Below, piece after piece: positions 41,024 to 49,837 of a stretch of 60,292 nucleotides of DNA. The DNA lies in the NCBI GenBank assembly GCA_900766895.1, contig CAAFXF010000017.1:1-60292 (forward strand), read 5' to 3'. The position numbers and the translations under genes were made by a program. Position 1 is the first letter of the stretch. Each line of letters opens with the position of its first letter. This DNA comes from Clostridia bacterium. GTDB taxonomy: Bacteria; Bacillota; Clostridia; Oscillospirales; Acutalibacteraceae. The notes beneath the pieces were generated by a model. It had not been told where the DNA came from. It saw nothing but the letters and a program-made list of their open reading frames with translations, and ran no database searches.

Positions 41024-41773
41024 ATGATAGTGCTAAAAAGCAGTCGTGAATTAGAGCTTATGAAGGAAGCTTGTATAATTTCGGCTCAAGCATTACAGGT
41101 GGCAGGCGAGGCTGTTAAGCCGGGCGTAACCACATGGGAAATTGATAAGCTCGCTTACGATTTCATTAAGAAGTGCGGAGCAACTCCAAACTTTCTTAAC
41201 TATGGCGGTTTTCCTGCTACCGCATGTATATCTATAAATGATGAAGTTATTCACGGTATCCCAAGTAAGAATAGAGTTCTTAAGGATGGCGACATCGTAT
41301 CTATCGACTTGGGTGCTGCGAAAAACGGCTATAACGGCGATAATGCTGCCACTTTTATCTGCGGGACTTGCTCTCCCGAGGTAAAGCGGCTGGTGGACAC
41401 AACCAGAGAATCCTTGTATAAGGGTATCGAGGCTGCTGTTCCGGGCAACAGAATCGGCGATATAGGCAATGCTGTGCAAACATATTGCGAGGAGCGCGGT
41501 TACGGCGTTGTTCGTGATTATGTAGGTCACGGCGTTGGTAAAAAGCTTCACGAAGAACCAAGTGTACCGAACTTCGGACACGCAGGTCGTGGTATCCGAC
41601 TATCACCCGGAATGACATTGGCAATTGAACCGATGATAAATCTGGGAACCTATAAGGTTAAACAGCTCTCGGACGGATGGACTGTTAAGACAGCCGACGG
41701 CAAGGCGTCTGCTCATTTTGAGCATACTGTTGCCATCACATCAAACGGTCCTGTCATTATGACCAGAGCTTAA
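41024..41773 (+). CDS. map: Methionine aminopeptidase, type I
   Basis: Removes the initiator methionine. 249 residues with metal ligands in SIDLGAAKNGYNGDNAATF, the conserved HGVGKKLHEEPSVPNFGH and MTLAIEPMINLGT. The ATG at 41024 (GGAGG 7 bases upstream) starts just after the adk stop; a longer ORF would overlap adk. Confidence 0.97.
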   Translation: MIVLKSSRELELMKEACIISAQALQVAGEAVKPGVTTWEIDKLAYDFIKKCGATPNFLNYGGFPATACISINDEVIHGIPSKNRVLKDGDIVSIDLGAAKNGYNGDNAATFICGTCSPEVKRLVDTTRESLYKGIEAAVPGNRIGDIGNAVQTYCEERGYGVVRDYVGHGVGKKLHEEPSVPNFGHAGRGIRLSPGMTLAIEPMINLGTYKVKQLSDGWTVKTADGKASAHFEHTVAITSNGPVIMTRA

Positions 41774-41864
41774 CGATAGGCGAAGTTGAATTGCAGGCGA
41801 TTACGCCGTAATGTGATTCCAGATAGAAACAACATCATACGTAATATTTTAGCGAGGTAAAATG

Positions 41865-42083
41865 ATGTCTAAGTCAGATATGATAGAAGTTGAAGGTACT
41901 GTGGTTGAATTGTTACCTAACACAACATTTAAGGTTGCGTTGCAAAACGACCACATTATTACAGCCCATATCAGCGGAAAGCTGAGAATGAACAACATTC
42001 GTATTCTTCCCGGTGATAAGGTAACAATGGAAATGTCACCGTACGACTTAACAAAGGGTCGTATCATATGGCGTTCAAAGTAA
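41865..42083 (+). CDS. infA: Translation initiation factor IF-1
   Basis: 72 residues; S1-like OB fold MIEVEGTVVELLPNTTFKV and the C-terminal PYDLTKGRIIWRSK. Two ATGs (41862, 41865); the second fits GAGG better. It follows map by 91 bases, a gap with a small GGCG-ATTA-CGCC hairpin; clostridia often have a KOW-type gene here, which is absent. Confidence 0.96.
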   Translation: MSKSDMIEVEGTVVELLPNTTFKVALQNDHIITAHISGKLRMNNIRILPGDKVTMEMSPYDLTKGRIIWRSK

Positions 42084-42102
42084 ATTTAAGGAGGATATTC
42101 AA

Positions 42103-42216
42103 ATGAAAGTTAGACCTTCTGTAAAGAAAATTTGCGACAAATGCAAAGTTATAAAGCGCAATGGACGAGTAATGGTTATCTGTGAAAATCCAAAGCACAA
42201 ACAGCGTCAGGGCTAG
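42103..42216 (+). CDS. rpmJ: 50S ribosomal protein L36
   Basis: 37 residues, missed by usual length cutoffs: MKVRPSVKKICDKCKVIKRN then GRVMVICENPKHKQRQG. Zinc ligands C-x2-C, C and H are present. AAGGAGG upstream; classic slot between infA and rpsM. Confidence 0.97.
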   Translation: MKVRPSVKKICDKCKVIKRNGRVMVICENPKHKQRQG

Positions 42217-42248
42217 TCCTGAAGTAATAATCGGAGGTAAACTGTAGT

Positions 42249-42617
42249 ATGGCACGTATTTCAGGTGTTGACTTACCTAATGACAAGAGAGTTGAAATCG
42301 GTCTTACCTATATTTACGGTATAGGCAAAACAACCTCAGACAAGATCATCAAAGCAACAGGCGTTAATCCAGACACACGTTGCAGAGATTTAACAGAAGA
42401 AGATGTAAAGAAGCTTAGCGATTACATCACAAATAACCTTGAGGTTGAAGGTGACTTAAGAAGAACAGTTGCATTCGACATCAAGAGACTTAAAGAAATT
42501 GGTTGCTATCGTGGTATGCGTCACATTAAGGGCCTTCCTGTAAGAGGACAGACCTCAAAGAACAACGCAAGAACACGCAAGGGTCCAAAGAGAACCGTAG
42601 CAAACAAGAAGAAGTAA
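42249..42617 (+). CDS. rpsM: 30S ribosomal protein S13
   Basis: 122 residues; MARISGVDLPNDKRVEIGLT and the conserved tail PVRGQTSKNNARTRKGPKRT. CGGAGG upstream. Confidence 0.98.
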   Translation: MARISGVDLPNDKRVEIGLTYIYGIGKTTSDKIIKATGVNPDTRCRDLTEEDVKKLSDYITNNLEVEGDLRRTVAFDIKRLKEIGCYRGMRHIKGLPVRGQTSKNNARTRKGPKRTVANKKK

Positions 42618-42637
42618 AGTAGGAGGAATATTTCAGT

Positions 42638-43033
42638 ATGGCTACTAAGAAGACAGCTTCTCCTCGTAAAAGACGTGAGAAGAAGAATATTGAGCGTGGT
42701 GTTGCTCATATTCAGTCAACCTTCTACAATACTATCGTAACAATTACTGATACACTGGGTAACTCAGTATCATGGGCTTCAGCCGGTGAAATGGGTTTCC
42801 GTGGTTCAAAGAAATCTACTCCGTTTGCAGCACAAACAGCAGCAGAAACTGCTGCTAAGATTGCAACAGAGCATGGTATGAAAACTGTTGAAGTATATGT
42901 AAAGGGTCCGGGTGCAGGTCGTGAAGCAGCTATCAGAGCGCTCCAATCAGCAGGCCTCGATGTAAGTCTTATTAAAGATGTTACTCCTATCCCACATAAC
43001 GGATGTCGTCCACCAAAGAGACGTCGTGTATAA
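42638..43033 (+). CDS. rpsK: 30S ribosomal protein S11
   Basis: 131 residues; the conserved GVAHIQSTFYNTIVTITDTL and the C-terminal DVTPIPHNGCRPPKRRRV. AGGAGG upstream. Confidence 0.98.
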   Translation: MATKKTASPRKRREKKNIERGVAHIQSTFYNTIVTITDTLGNSVSWASAGEMGFRGSKKSTPFAAQTAAETAAKIATEHGMKTVEVYVKGPGAGREAAIRALQSAGLDVSLIKDVTPIPHNGCRPPKRRRV

Positions 43034-43053
43034 TTTATTGGAGGTTACTTGAT

Positions 43054-43680
43054 ATGGCAAGATATACAGGACCTGCTTGTAAACTCTGCCGTCGTGAAGG
43101 AAAGAAGCTTTTCCTCAAGGGCGATAGATGTTATACAGGCAAATGTGCACTTGAGCGTCGCTCATATGCACCTGGCCAGCATGGTCAAAATCGTAAAAAG
43201 ACTTCAGAATATGGTTTACAGCTTCGTGCAAAGCAGTCTGCTCGTAGATATTACGGCGTAAGCGAAAAGCAGTTCCACAAGTATTTTGTTGAGGCTGAGC
43301 GTAGAGAGGGCGTAACAGGTACAAACCTTCTTCAGCTTTGCGAAAGCCGTCTTGACAATATCGTTTATACTGCAGGCTTTGCAAGCTCAAGAGCACAGGC
43401 TCGTCAGCTTGTAAATCATGCTCACTTTACAGTTAACGGCCATAAGGTTGACATTCCGTCATACCTTGTAAAAGCCGGTGACGTAGTTGCTGTTAAGGAA
43501 ACAAGCAAGTCAACAGATGAGTTCAAGGCTCTCGTTGAAGCTAATGCTTCACGTCCTACTCCAAAGTGGGTTGATGTTGACTCTGCTAATATGACAGCAA
43601 AGGTTGTTGCACTTCCTGAAAGAGAAGAAATTGCAACTCCTGTTGAAGAGCACTTAATCGTTGAGTTCTACTCTAAGTAA
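43054..43680 (+). CDS. rpsD: 30S ribosomal protein S4
   Basis: 208 residues; MARYTGPACKLCRREGKKLF with a Cys-rich N terminus (zinc type), then SARRYYGVSEKQFHKYF and the S4 domain (RLDNIVYTAGFASSRAQARQ). ATG at 43054 with TTGGAGG upstream; the longer frame overlaps rpsK. A second S4 elsewhere cannot be excluded. Confidence 0.97.
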   Translation: MARYTGPACKLCRREGKKLFLKGDRCYTGKCALERRSYAPGQHGQNRKKTSEYGLQLRAKQSARRYYGVSEKQFHKYFVEAERREGVTGTNLLQLCESRLDNIVYTAGFASSRAQARQLVNHAHFTVNGHKVDIPSYLVKAGDVVAVKETSKSTDEFKALVEANASRPTPKWVDVDSANMTAKVVALPEREEIATPVEEHLIVEFYSK

Positions 43681-43743
43681 TAGGCTGTTATTTTTCAGCG
43701 TGTTATTTAGCGAAAACAAAGCTATATTTTAGGAGGCTTTTAG

Positions 43744-44700
43744 ATGATTGAAATTGATAAGCCTAATATCGAAATAGTAGATTTATCTACTCAGGGAAGC
43801 AGAAGCGTAGGCAGATTTGTAGTTGAACCCTTGGAAAGAGGCTTCGGCACAACTCTCGGAAATTCAATGAGAAGAGTTCTCCTCTCATCACTTCCGGGTT
43901 ACGCTATTACTTCTGTAAAGATTGACGGTGTACAACACGAATTCACAACAATTCCTCACGTTAAAGAGGACGTTACAGAAATTGTTCTTAACCTCAAAAA
44001 TGTAATCCTTAAGATTCATGATGAAGAGCCAAAGACCCTTTACATTAAGGCAAAGGGCGAGGGCGAAATTACCGCCGGTGATATTGAACACGACGGCGGC
44101 GTTGAAATCTTGAATCCGGAGCTTCATCTTGCTTATCTTGATGAAGGTGCTGATGTTGTTATGGAACTCACAGCTGATAACGGTAGAGGATATGTTCCTT
44201 GTGATCGCAATAAGCAGATTATGGAACTTCCAATCGGTACTATTGCTATTGACTCTATCTACACACCTGTATTGAAGGTTAATTACACTGTTGAGAATAC
44301 TCGTGTAGGACAACAAACTGATTTTGACAAACTTATCCTTGATGTTGAAACTGACGGAACTATCCCTGCAGATGAAGCTGTATCGCTTGCTGCAAAGATT
44401 CTTAATGAGCATCTTAACCTCTTTGTTGACCTTTCCGAAGAAATGGGCAACGCAGAGATCATGGTTGAAAAAGACGATGACGGAAAAGAAAAGGTTCTTG
44501 AGATGACTATTGAAGAGCTTGATCTTTCTGTACGTTCATTCAACTGCTTGAAGAGAGCAGGAATCAACACAGTAGGGGATTTGATTGGCAAATCTGAAGA
44601 CGATATGATGAAAGTCAGAAACCTTGGTCGTAAGTCACTTGATGAAGTAATTGGTAAGCTTGCTTCTCTTGGTTTCAAACTTAGCAAGGAAGAAGACTAA
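43744..44700 (+). CDS. rpoA: RNA polymerase subunit alpha
   Basis: 318 residues. N-terminal assembly domain with EPLERGFGTTLGNSMRRVLL and a linker, then the C-terminal domain (from about 250; LDLSVRSFNCLKRAGINTVG, broken only by family naming) that binds UP elements and activators. AGGAGG upstream. Confidence 0.98.
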   Translation: MIEIDKPNIEIVDLSTQGSRSVGRFVVEPLERGFGTTLGNSMRRVLLSSLPGYAITSVKIDGVQHEFTTIPHVKEDVTEIVLNLKNVILKIHDEEPKTLYIKAKGEGEITAGDIEHDGGVEILNPELHLAYLDEGADVVMELTADNGRGYVPCDRNKQIMELPIGTIAIDSIYTPVLKVNYTVENTRVGQQTDFDKLILDVETDGTIPADEAVSLAAKILNEHLNLFVDLSEEMGNAEIMVEKDDDGKEKVLEMTIEELDLSVRSFNCLKRAGINTVGDLIGKSEDDMMKVRNLGRKSLDEVIGKLASLGFKLSKEED

Positions 44701-44714
44701 AGGAGGGAATTTCA

Positions 44715-45056
44715 ATGCCAGGTAGCAGAAAACTCGGTCGTCCGACCGATCACAGACAGGCTATGCTTAGAGGATTAGTTACTTATCTTCTTGAAAACGG
44801 CAAAATTGAAACAACCGTTACTCGAGCTAAAGAGGTTCGCGCTATGGCCGACAGAATGATCACACTCGGCAAGGAGAACACTCTTCATTCAAGAAGACAG
44901 GCTCTTGCTTATGTTACTAAGGAAGATGTTGTTAAAAAGCTTTTTGATGAAATTGCTCCAAAGTATGAAGATAAAAACGGTGGTTACACTCGTATAATTA
45001 AAACAGGTCCTCGCAGAGGCGATGCTGCAGAGATGTGCATCATCGAGCTTGTTTAA
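44715..45056 (+). CDS. rplQ: 50S ribosomal protein L17
   Basis: 113 residues; PGSRKLGRPTDHRQAMLRGL and the C-terminal GYTRIIKTGPRRGDAAEMCI. Last gene of the cluster, followed by a terminator. AAAGGAGGG upstream. Confidence 0.98.
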   Translation: MPGSRKLGRPTDHRQAMLRGLVTYLLENGKIETTVTRAKEVRAMADRMITLGKENTLHSRRQALAYVTKEDVVKKLFDEIAPKYEDKNGGYTRIIKTGPRRGDAAEMCIIELV

Positions 45057-45070
45057 TTAGAATAAACATC

Positions 45071-45101
45071 ACACCCGGGTAGTTATTACTCGGGTGTTTT
45101 T
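45071..45101 (+). terminator. Terminator after the alpha operon
   Basis: ACACCCG (45071-45077) and CGGGTGT (45091-45097) form a stem, with partly paired GTA/TAC inside, followed by TTTTTC. Confidence 0.85.
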
Positions 45102-45108
45102 CTATTTC

Positions 45109-45137
45109 TTGCAAAATTGTTTTGTATATGTTAATAT
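45109..45137 (+). promoter_or_regulatory. Candidate promoter of the SAP/nuclease gene
   Basis: TTGCAA (45109-45114) and TAATAT (45132-45137) with a 17-base spacer. Close to, but clear of, the preceding terminator, so the gene has its own transcript. Confidence 0.5.
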
Positions 45138-45181
45138 ATTATTGAAATTGTTTATGGTTGTAATTCAAGGAGTGATAGATT

Positions 45182-46705
45182 ATGAAAATAAACGAGTGCA
45201 TTGATAATGTATCAACAATGGTTGATTTGAAAAGAATTGCAAGTAAGTATTTGATAGATTATAGACATTTATCTTTTGATGAATTGAAAGAATCAATGAA
45301 ATTGACTTCACCGCAATACTATAAAAGTGAACATGTTGTTAGTACTTTAGATTCTTTGAAGCTTAATCAAAATTCAGATATTAGAACTCTGTATAGAATA
45401 CTAATAAAAAATATCATTCTAAATAAGGATGATTATTCTTGTTTACAAAAAACATTAGAAGATGAAATAATAGCTTATGAGCAATCTGTTCTTGACCTTG
45501 AAAATAATGAGGAAGAAATTTTTGAACAGCAGAATTTGCAGTTATTGTCTTATGTTTTAGATGTGGCTTGGGAAAACAACAATGATATATCTATTGATGA
45601 ACAAAATCTAATCTATAAACTAAAGGAACGATTGTCAATTACAGACACGGAATATGAACTGTTATTGGCACATAAAGGTTTGTTCCCAAAACCGAAAAAC
45701 GAAAAACATATAAGGGAAGATATTATTCAAGCGAGAAAAGTATTACAGCAGTACGGAATACTTTTTGTTGTCAGGGATGCGCAAGGTAATGACCATGATG
45801 TAATCCCAGAGGAAATTGTATATGAAATTAGAAAATACTATAATATAGATATAAAGTATTTTTCATATACGAAGCTTTTGGAAAGTAAATATGTAAGGAA
45901 AAAAGCATATTTGATTTCAATTCTTGAAAAGGCAAATGTTCCGGTAGGAAAAATGGAAACATTAGATTCATTAAGTAAAAAGATTATTGAAAGAGTTCCG
46001 GCACATAATTTGTTAGGTGGATACACAATTAAAGATGGATTAAATGGCACGGATTTGGAAAAATGGTGTTCAGATTTAGGTATCGCCTCAAGAGGAACAA
46101 AGCCTGAATTAATTGATAGAATCATTGACTACTATGATAGTATTCAAGAAATTGTAGTAAGTCAAGAAGATGAAAGAGCAATGTTTTACGAGTATTATGA
46201 AGATTTGGCTGCTCGAAATCTTGATGTGTTAAGAAAGCAGGGTATTATTGAAAAAGACATAGAATGTGAAAGAAAGTTTGAACAGGCTACAAACTATTTG
46301 TTTGAAAAAATGTTAAGAAATAAACCGCTAATGTTGAAGGGTACAGAACATGCAGATGGTATGCTTGCTTTTGGGAACAGGCTGATTTTATGGGATAACA
46401 AATCAAAGGAAACTGCTGTTTCTTTGTCTGACCATATCAAACAGTTTGATAGGTATATAAAAGCAGAGGAAAAAAGCATACCTGTATTTATGGTTATCGG
46501 TCCTTCTTTTACCGAAGATTCACCCAAAGAGTGTTTGAAATATTCAATGGCAAATGATACAAGTATATTGTTGATTACAGCTTCGGAATTAAAAGAGGTT
46601 GCACAAAAATGGCAGGAAAAGCACGTGAATGATGAAGAAGCATTCCCTTTAGGCTTTTTCAAGCAAAATGGCAGGTTTGATATTTCTTTGGTATCATTTA
46701 ATTAA
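45182..46705 (+). CDS. Unknown protein with a SAP domain and a PD-(D/E)XK-like nuclease core
   Basis: A 507-residue soluble protein. From about 291, LEKWCSDLGIASRGTKPELI then DRIIDYY fits a SAP DNA-binding motif. From about 385 it reads KGTEHADGMLAFGNRLILWDNKSKE: Asp392-Gly and Asp405-x-Lys407 on neighbouring strands, followed by a helix QFDRYI, fit a PD-(D/E)XK nuclease core. Residues 115-170 (QNLQLLSYVLDVAW...DEQNLIYKLKERLSI) look like a TerB/EF-hand-type helical bundle, unproven. Codons are far more A/T-rich than neighbours (18 and 13 G+C in two sampled 60-base lines versus 30 in polA). It sits alone between two terminators, as if inserted between rplQ and polA. AAGGAG precedes the ATG. 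Domain calls are my own reading. Confidence 0.7.
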   Translation: MKINECIDNVSTMVDLKRIASKYLIDYRHLSFDELKESMKLTSPQYYKSEHVVSTLDSLKLNQNSDIRTLYRILIKNIILNKDDYSCLQKTLEDEIIAYEQSVLDLENNEEEIFEQQNLQLLSYVLDVAWENNNDISIDEQNLIYKLKERLSITDTEYELLLAHKGLFPKPKNEKHIREDIIQARKVLQQYGILFVVRDAQGNDHDVIPEEIVYEIRKYYNIDIKYFSYTKLLESKYVRKKAYLISILEKANVPVGKMETLDSLSKKIIERVPAHNLLGGYTIKDGLNGTDLEKWCSDLGIASRGTKPELIDRIIDYYDSIQEIVVSQEDERAMFYEYYEDLAARNLDVLRKQGIIEKDIECERKFEQATNYLFEKMLRNKPLMLKGTEHADGMLAFGNRLILWDNKSKETAVSLSDHIKQFDRYIKAEEKSIPVFMVIGPSFTEDSPKECLKYSMANDTSILLITASELKEVAQKWQEKHVNDEEAFPLGFFKQNGRFDISLVSFN

Positions 46706-46710
46706 TTTTC

Positions 46711-46742
46711 GCACCTTAATCCTATAGGTTGAGGTGCTTTTT
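46711..46742 (+). terminator. Terminator after the SAP/nuclease gene
   Basis: GCACCT (46711-46716) and AGGTGC (46732-46737) close a hairpin with an imperfect inner stem around CCTATAGG, followed by TTTTTG. Confidence 0.75.
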
Positions 46743-46801
46743 GTTGTATTGATATTATTTTTGTGGTATAATATTATGAATTATAAAATCGAGGTATCGC
46801 T

Positions 46802-49393
46802 ATGACTTTATTGGTTCTTGACGGCAACAGTATTATTAACCGTGCCTTTTACGGCATCAAGCTGCTTACAACAAAGCAGGGTGATTATACTAATGCCATA
46901 TACGGATTTCTTAATATGATGCTCAAGTTTGAGGATATGTGCAAGCCGGACGCAGTTGCGGTTGCGTTTGATATGTATGCTCCTACCTTTAGGCATAAGA
47001 TGTACGACGAATACAAGGCAGGCAGACACGCTATGCCCGACGAGCTTCGCTCACAAATGCCCGTGCTTAAAAATATTTTGCACCTGCTTGGAATAAAAAC
47101 CATAGAATGTGAGGGCTGGGAGGCAGACGATATTCTCGGCACCCTTGCCCGCGTGTGCCGTGAAAACGGTGACGCCTGCTACATCGCAACAGGCGACAGA
47201 GACAGCCTGCAGCTTGCTCATGACGGTGTAAAGGTTTTGCTTGCCAAAACAAAAAGCACAGATGTTATGGACGAGCAGGCAATACTTGACGAATACGGTG
47301 TCGAGCCACACGATTTAATTCAGGTGAAGGCATTGCAGGGTGACAGCTCCGATAACATTCCGGGTGTGCAGGGCATAGGCACTAAAACTGCTCTTGACCT
47401 TATCTCTCGCTTCAAGACAGTAGATTATATATACGAAAACATTGATACAATAGACATAAAGGACGGCGTTCGCAACAAGCTAAAAAACAACAAGGACAAC
47501 GCATATCTTTCGCTTAAGCTTGGCGAGATTGTTACCGACGCACCTATAAATACAGACATAAACGAGTACAGGCTGAATGACGGGGACAAAAAGGGTGCTT
47601 CTGCCGAATTTGCAAGGCTTGAGCTGTACAGCCTTATGGACAGATTTAACCTGAATGCAAACGATGCAATTACTGCCGTTGCCGAGGAGGAAATCCCTTC
47701 AAGAGAAATTGAAAGGCTTACATGTGTTGATGCAGATTATCTGCTTGAAAAAATCGGCGACAATGATGCGTATTTTTATCCCGAAATTATAGATAACGGC
47801 ATTACGGATATGTATTTTGCCTTTGGCGACCAAATAATTGTAATGCCTTGCGAAACGCCTGAATTTAAGTATTTTGTGCGTAATTTCTTTGAAAATGAAA
47901 AATGCAGAAAGTATACCTATAATTCAAAATACTCTCACCGTTTGGCAAAGGAATTGGGTGTTGAATGCAAAAATGTTTGCGGTGATTTAATGCTGTCGGC
48001 ATATTTGCTAAAGCCGTCCGACAGCAATTATTCCATTGACCATTTGTGCCTTGAGTACGGTGTTCCAGTTCCGGAATACAAAAACTCGCTTGGCTCAACA
48101 GATGAAAGGGTAGTCAGCGTGGCAGTGCTTAAGCCCTTGTTTGAAAAAACACAGGTGCTTCTTGAGGAGGCAAATCAAACAGACCTTTTGGATAATATCG
48201 AGCTTCCTCTTGCAAGAGTGCTTGCAAAGATGGAAATTGAGGGCTTTGCGGTTGACAAAAAGGGTATAGAGGATTTCGGCAAAAAGCTCGGCACAAGAAT
48301 TGATGAACTGACCGAAATGATTTATGACCTTGTAGGTTATGAATTTAACATTAATTCGCCAAAGCAGCTTGGTGTTGCACTTTTTGAGGACTTGGGACTG
48401 CCCTGCAAAAAAAAGACAAAGAGCGGTTATTCAACCAATGCCGAGGTGCTTGAGGGTTTGCGTGCGGAAAGTCCCGTTATTGACTGCATTTTGGAATACC
48501 GTTCTCTTACCAAGCTTAAGTCGACGTATTGCGAGGGCTTGCTAAAGGCCATTGCCGATGACGGAAGAATTCACACATCATTTAATCAGGTGGAAACCCG
48601 AACAGGCCGTATAAGCTCGCTTGAGCCTAATTTGCAGAATATTCCTATTCGTACCGAGCTTGGCAGAGAAATGCGTAAATTCTTTATCGCAGGTGACGGA
48701 AATATGCTTGTTGATGCTGATTACAGTCAGATTGAGCTTAGGGTTTTGGCAGACCTTGCCGATGATAAAAATATGATAGAGGCGTTCAATAACGGCAAGG
48801 ATATTCATACATCAACCGCCGCTCAGGTGTTTAATATGCCTGAGGAATTTGTAACAAAGCAAATGAGATCATCTGCAAAGGCAGTAAACTTTGGTATAGT
48901 TTACGGTATAGGTGCTTTCTCGCTTGCCAAGGACATTGGCGTGTCACGCAAGACCGCGCAGGAGTATATCGACAGCTACCTTGCAACATACAGCGGGGTT
49001 GACAGGTATATGACTCACGTTATTGAGCTTGCAAGAGAAAAAGGATACAGCGAAACCCTTTTTAATCGTCGCAGATATTTGCCGGAGCTTAACGCTTCAA
49101 ACCATATGGTAAGGGCGGCAGGTGAGCGAATTGCGCGTAATATGCCTATTCAGGGCACTGCGGCCGATATAATCAAAATCGCCATGGTTAAGGTTGACAG
49201 AAGATTAACCGAGGAAAATATGAAATCAAGGCTGATTCTTCAGGTGCACGATGAATTGATTGTTGAAGCACCCGAGGACGAAGCTGAGAAGGCATTGCAA
49301 ATAGTAACCGAGGAAATGGAAAATGCCTGCAAAATGAAGGTAAAGCTTCGTGCCGACGGTAATATAGGCAAGGATTGGTACAGCGCACATTAG
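46802..49393 (+). CDS. polA: DNA polymerase I
   Basis: 863 residues in three parts: 5'-3' exonuclease (1-290; LLVLDGNSIINRAFYG, WEADDILGTLA, GDSSDNIPGVQGIG), a 3'-5' exonuclease-like region (about 300-470) that lacks the DxE and YxxxD motifs, and the polymerase (from about 480; VDADYSQIELRVLAD, SSAKAVNFGIVYGIGAFSLA, LQVHDELIVEAPE). Loss of proofreading residues is typical of many Gram-positive PolA. ATG at 46802; the gene is followed 4 bases later by rimI. Confidence 0.97.
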   Translation: MTLLVLDGNSIINRAFYGIKLLTTKQGDYTNAIYGFLNMMLKFEDMCKPDAVAVAFDMYAPTFRHKMYDEYKAGRHAMPDELRSQMPVLKNILHLLGIKTIECEGWEADDILGTLARVCRENGDACYIATGDRDSLQLAHDGVKVLLAKTKSTDVMDEQAILDEYGVEPHDLIQVKALQGDSSDNIPGVQGIGTKTALDLISRFKTVDYIYENIDTIDIKDGVRNKLKNNKDNAYLSLKLGEIVTDAPINTDINEYRLNDGDKKGASAEFARLELYSLMDRFNLNANDAITAVAEEEIPSREIERLTCVDADYLLEKIGDNDAYFYPEIIDNGITDMYFAFGDQIIVMPCETPEFKYFVRNFFENEKCRKYTYNSKYSHRLAKELGVECKNVCGDLMLSAYLLKPSDSNYSIDHLCLEYGVPVPEYKNSLGSTDERVVSVAVLKPLFEKTQVLLEEANQTDLLDNIELPLARVLAKMEIEGFAVDKKGIEDFGKKLGTRIDELTEMIYDLVGYEFNINSPKQLGVALFEDLGLPCKKKTKSGYSTNAEVLEGLRAESPVIDCILEYRSLTKLKSTYCEGLLKAIADDGRIHTSFNQVETRTGRISSLEPNLQNIPIRTELGREMRKFFIAGDGNMLVDADYSQIELRVLADLADDKNMIEAFNNGKDIHTSTAAQVFNMPEEFVTKQMRSSAKAVNFGIVYGIGAFSLAKDIGVSRKTAQEYIDSYLATYSGVDRYMTHVIELAREKGYSETLFNRRRYLPELNASNHMVRAAGERIARNMPIQGTAADIIKIAMVKVDRRLTEENMKSRLILQVHDELIVEAPEDEAEKALQIVTEEMENACKMKVKLRADGNIGKDWYSAH

Positions 49394-49397
49394 TATT

Positions 49398-49820
49398 ATG
49401 AAGATAGAAAAGTTTACATTGCAGTATCTTGATGATGTTGCAAATATAGAAAAAGTTTGCTTTGCTCATCCGTGGAGCAGGCAGGATTTGAAAAATCAAT
49501 TAGACCTTGAAACGTCGCATTTTCTTGTTGCAGTTGATGATGGCAGAGTTGTCGGATATATGGGGCTTCAAATTTTTTCGGGCGAGGGATATGTAACAAA
49601 TGTTGCAGTCCTGCCCGAATACAGAGGACAGGGAATTGCTCAGGCTCTTATCAAGGAGCAAATGAAAAATGATATGTCGTTTATCACCCTTGAGGTTAGA
49701 CAAAGCAATGCTCCCGCAATTAACCTGTATACAAGAATGGGATTTGAAAATGTCGGAATACGTCCTGATTTTTATTCCGATCCAACTGAAAATGCAATTA
49801 TTATGACATATGAATTTTAG
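49398..49820 (+). CDS. rimI: Ribosomal-protein S18 alanine N-acetyltransferase
   Basis: 140-residue GNAT acetyltransferase with VTNVAVLPEYRGQGIAQAL (acetyl-CoA site, motif A) and EVRQSNAPAINLYTRMGFENV. It lies next to tsaD, the usual clostridial location, and 17 bases upstream of it. Confidence 0.92.
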   Translation: MKIEKFTLQYLDDVANIEKVCFAHPWSRQDLKNQLDLETSHFLVAVDDGRVVGYMGLQIFSGEGYVTNVAVLPEYRGQGIAQALIKEQMKNDMSFITLEVRQSNAPAINLYTRMGFENVGIRPDFYSDPTENAIIMTYEF

Positions 49821-49837
49821 TAAACGGAGAATCTTTT

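Noticed and set aside
45182..46705. Classifying the SAP/nuclease gene as part of a restriction-modification system.
   Set aside because: No methyltransferase, helicase or specificity gene lies beside it, so only the domain content is claimed.
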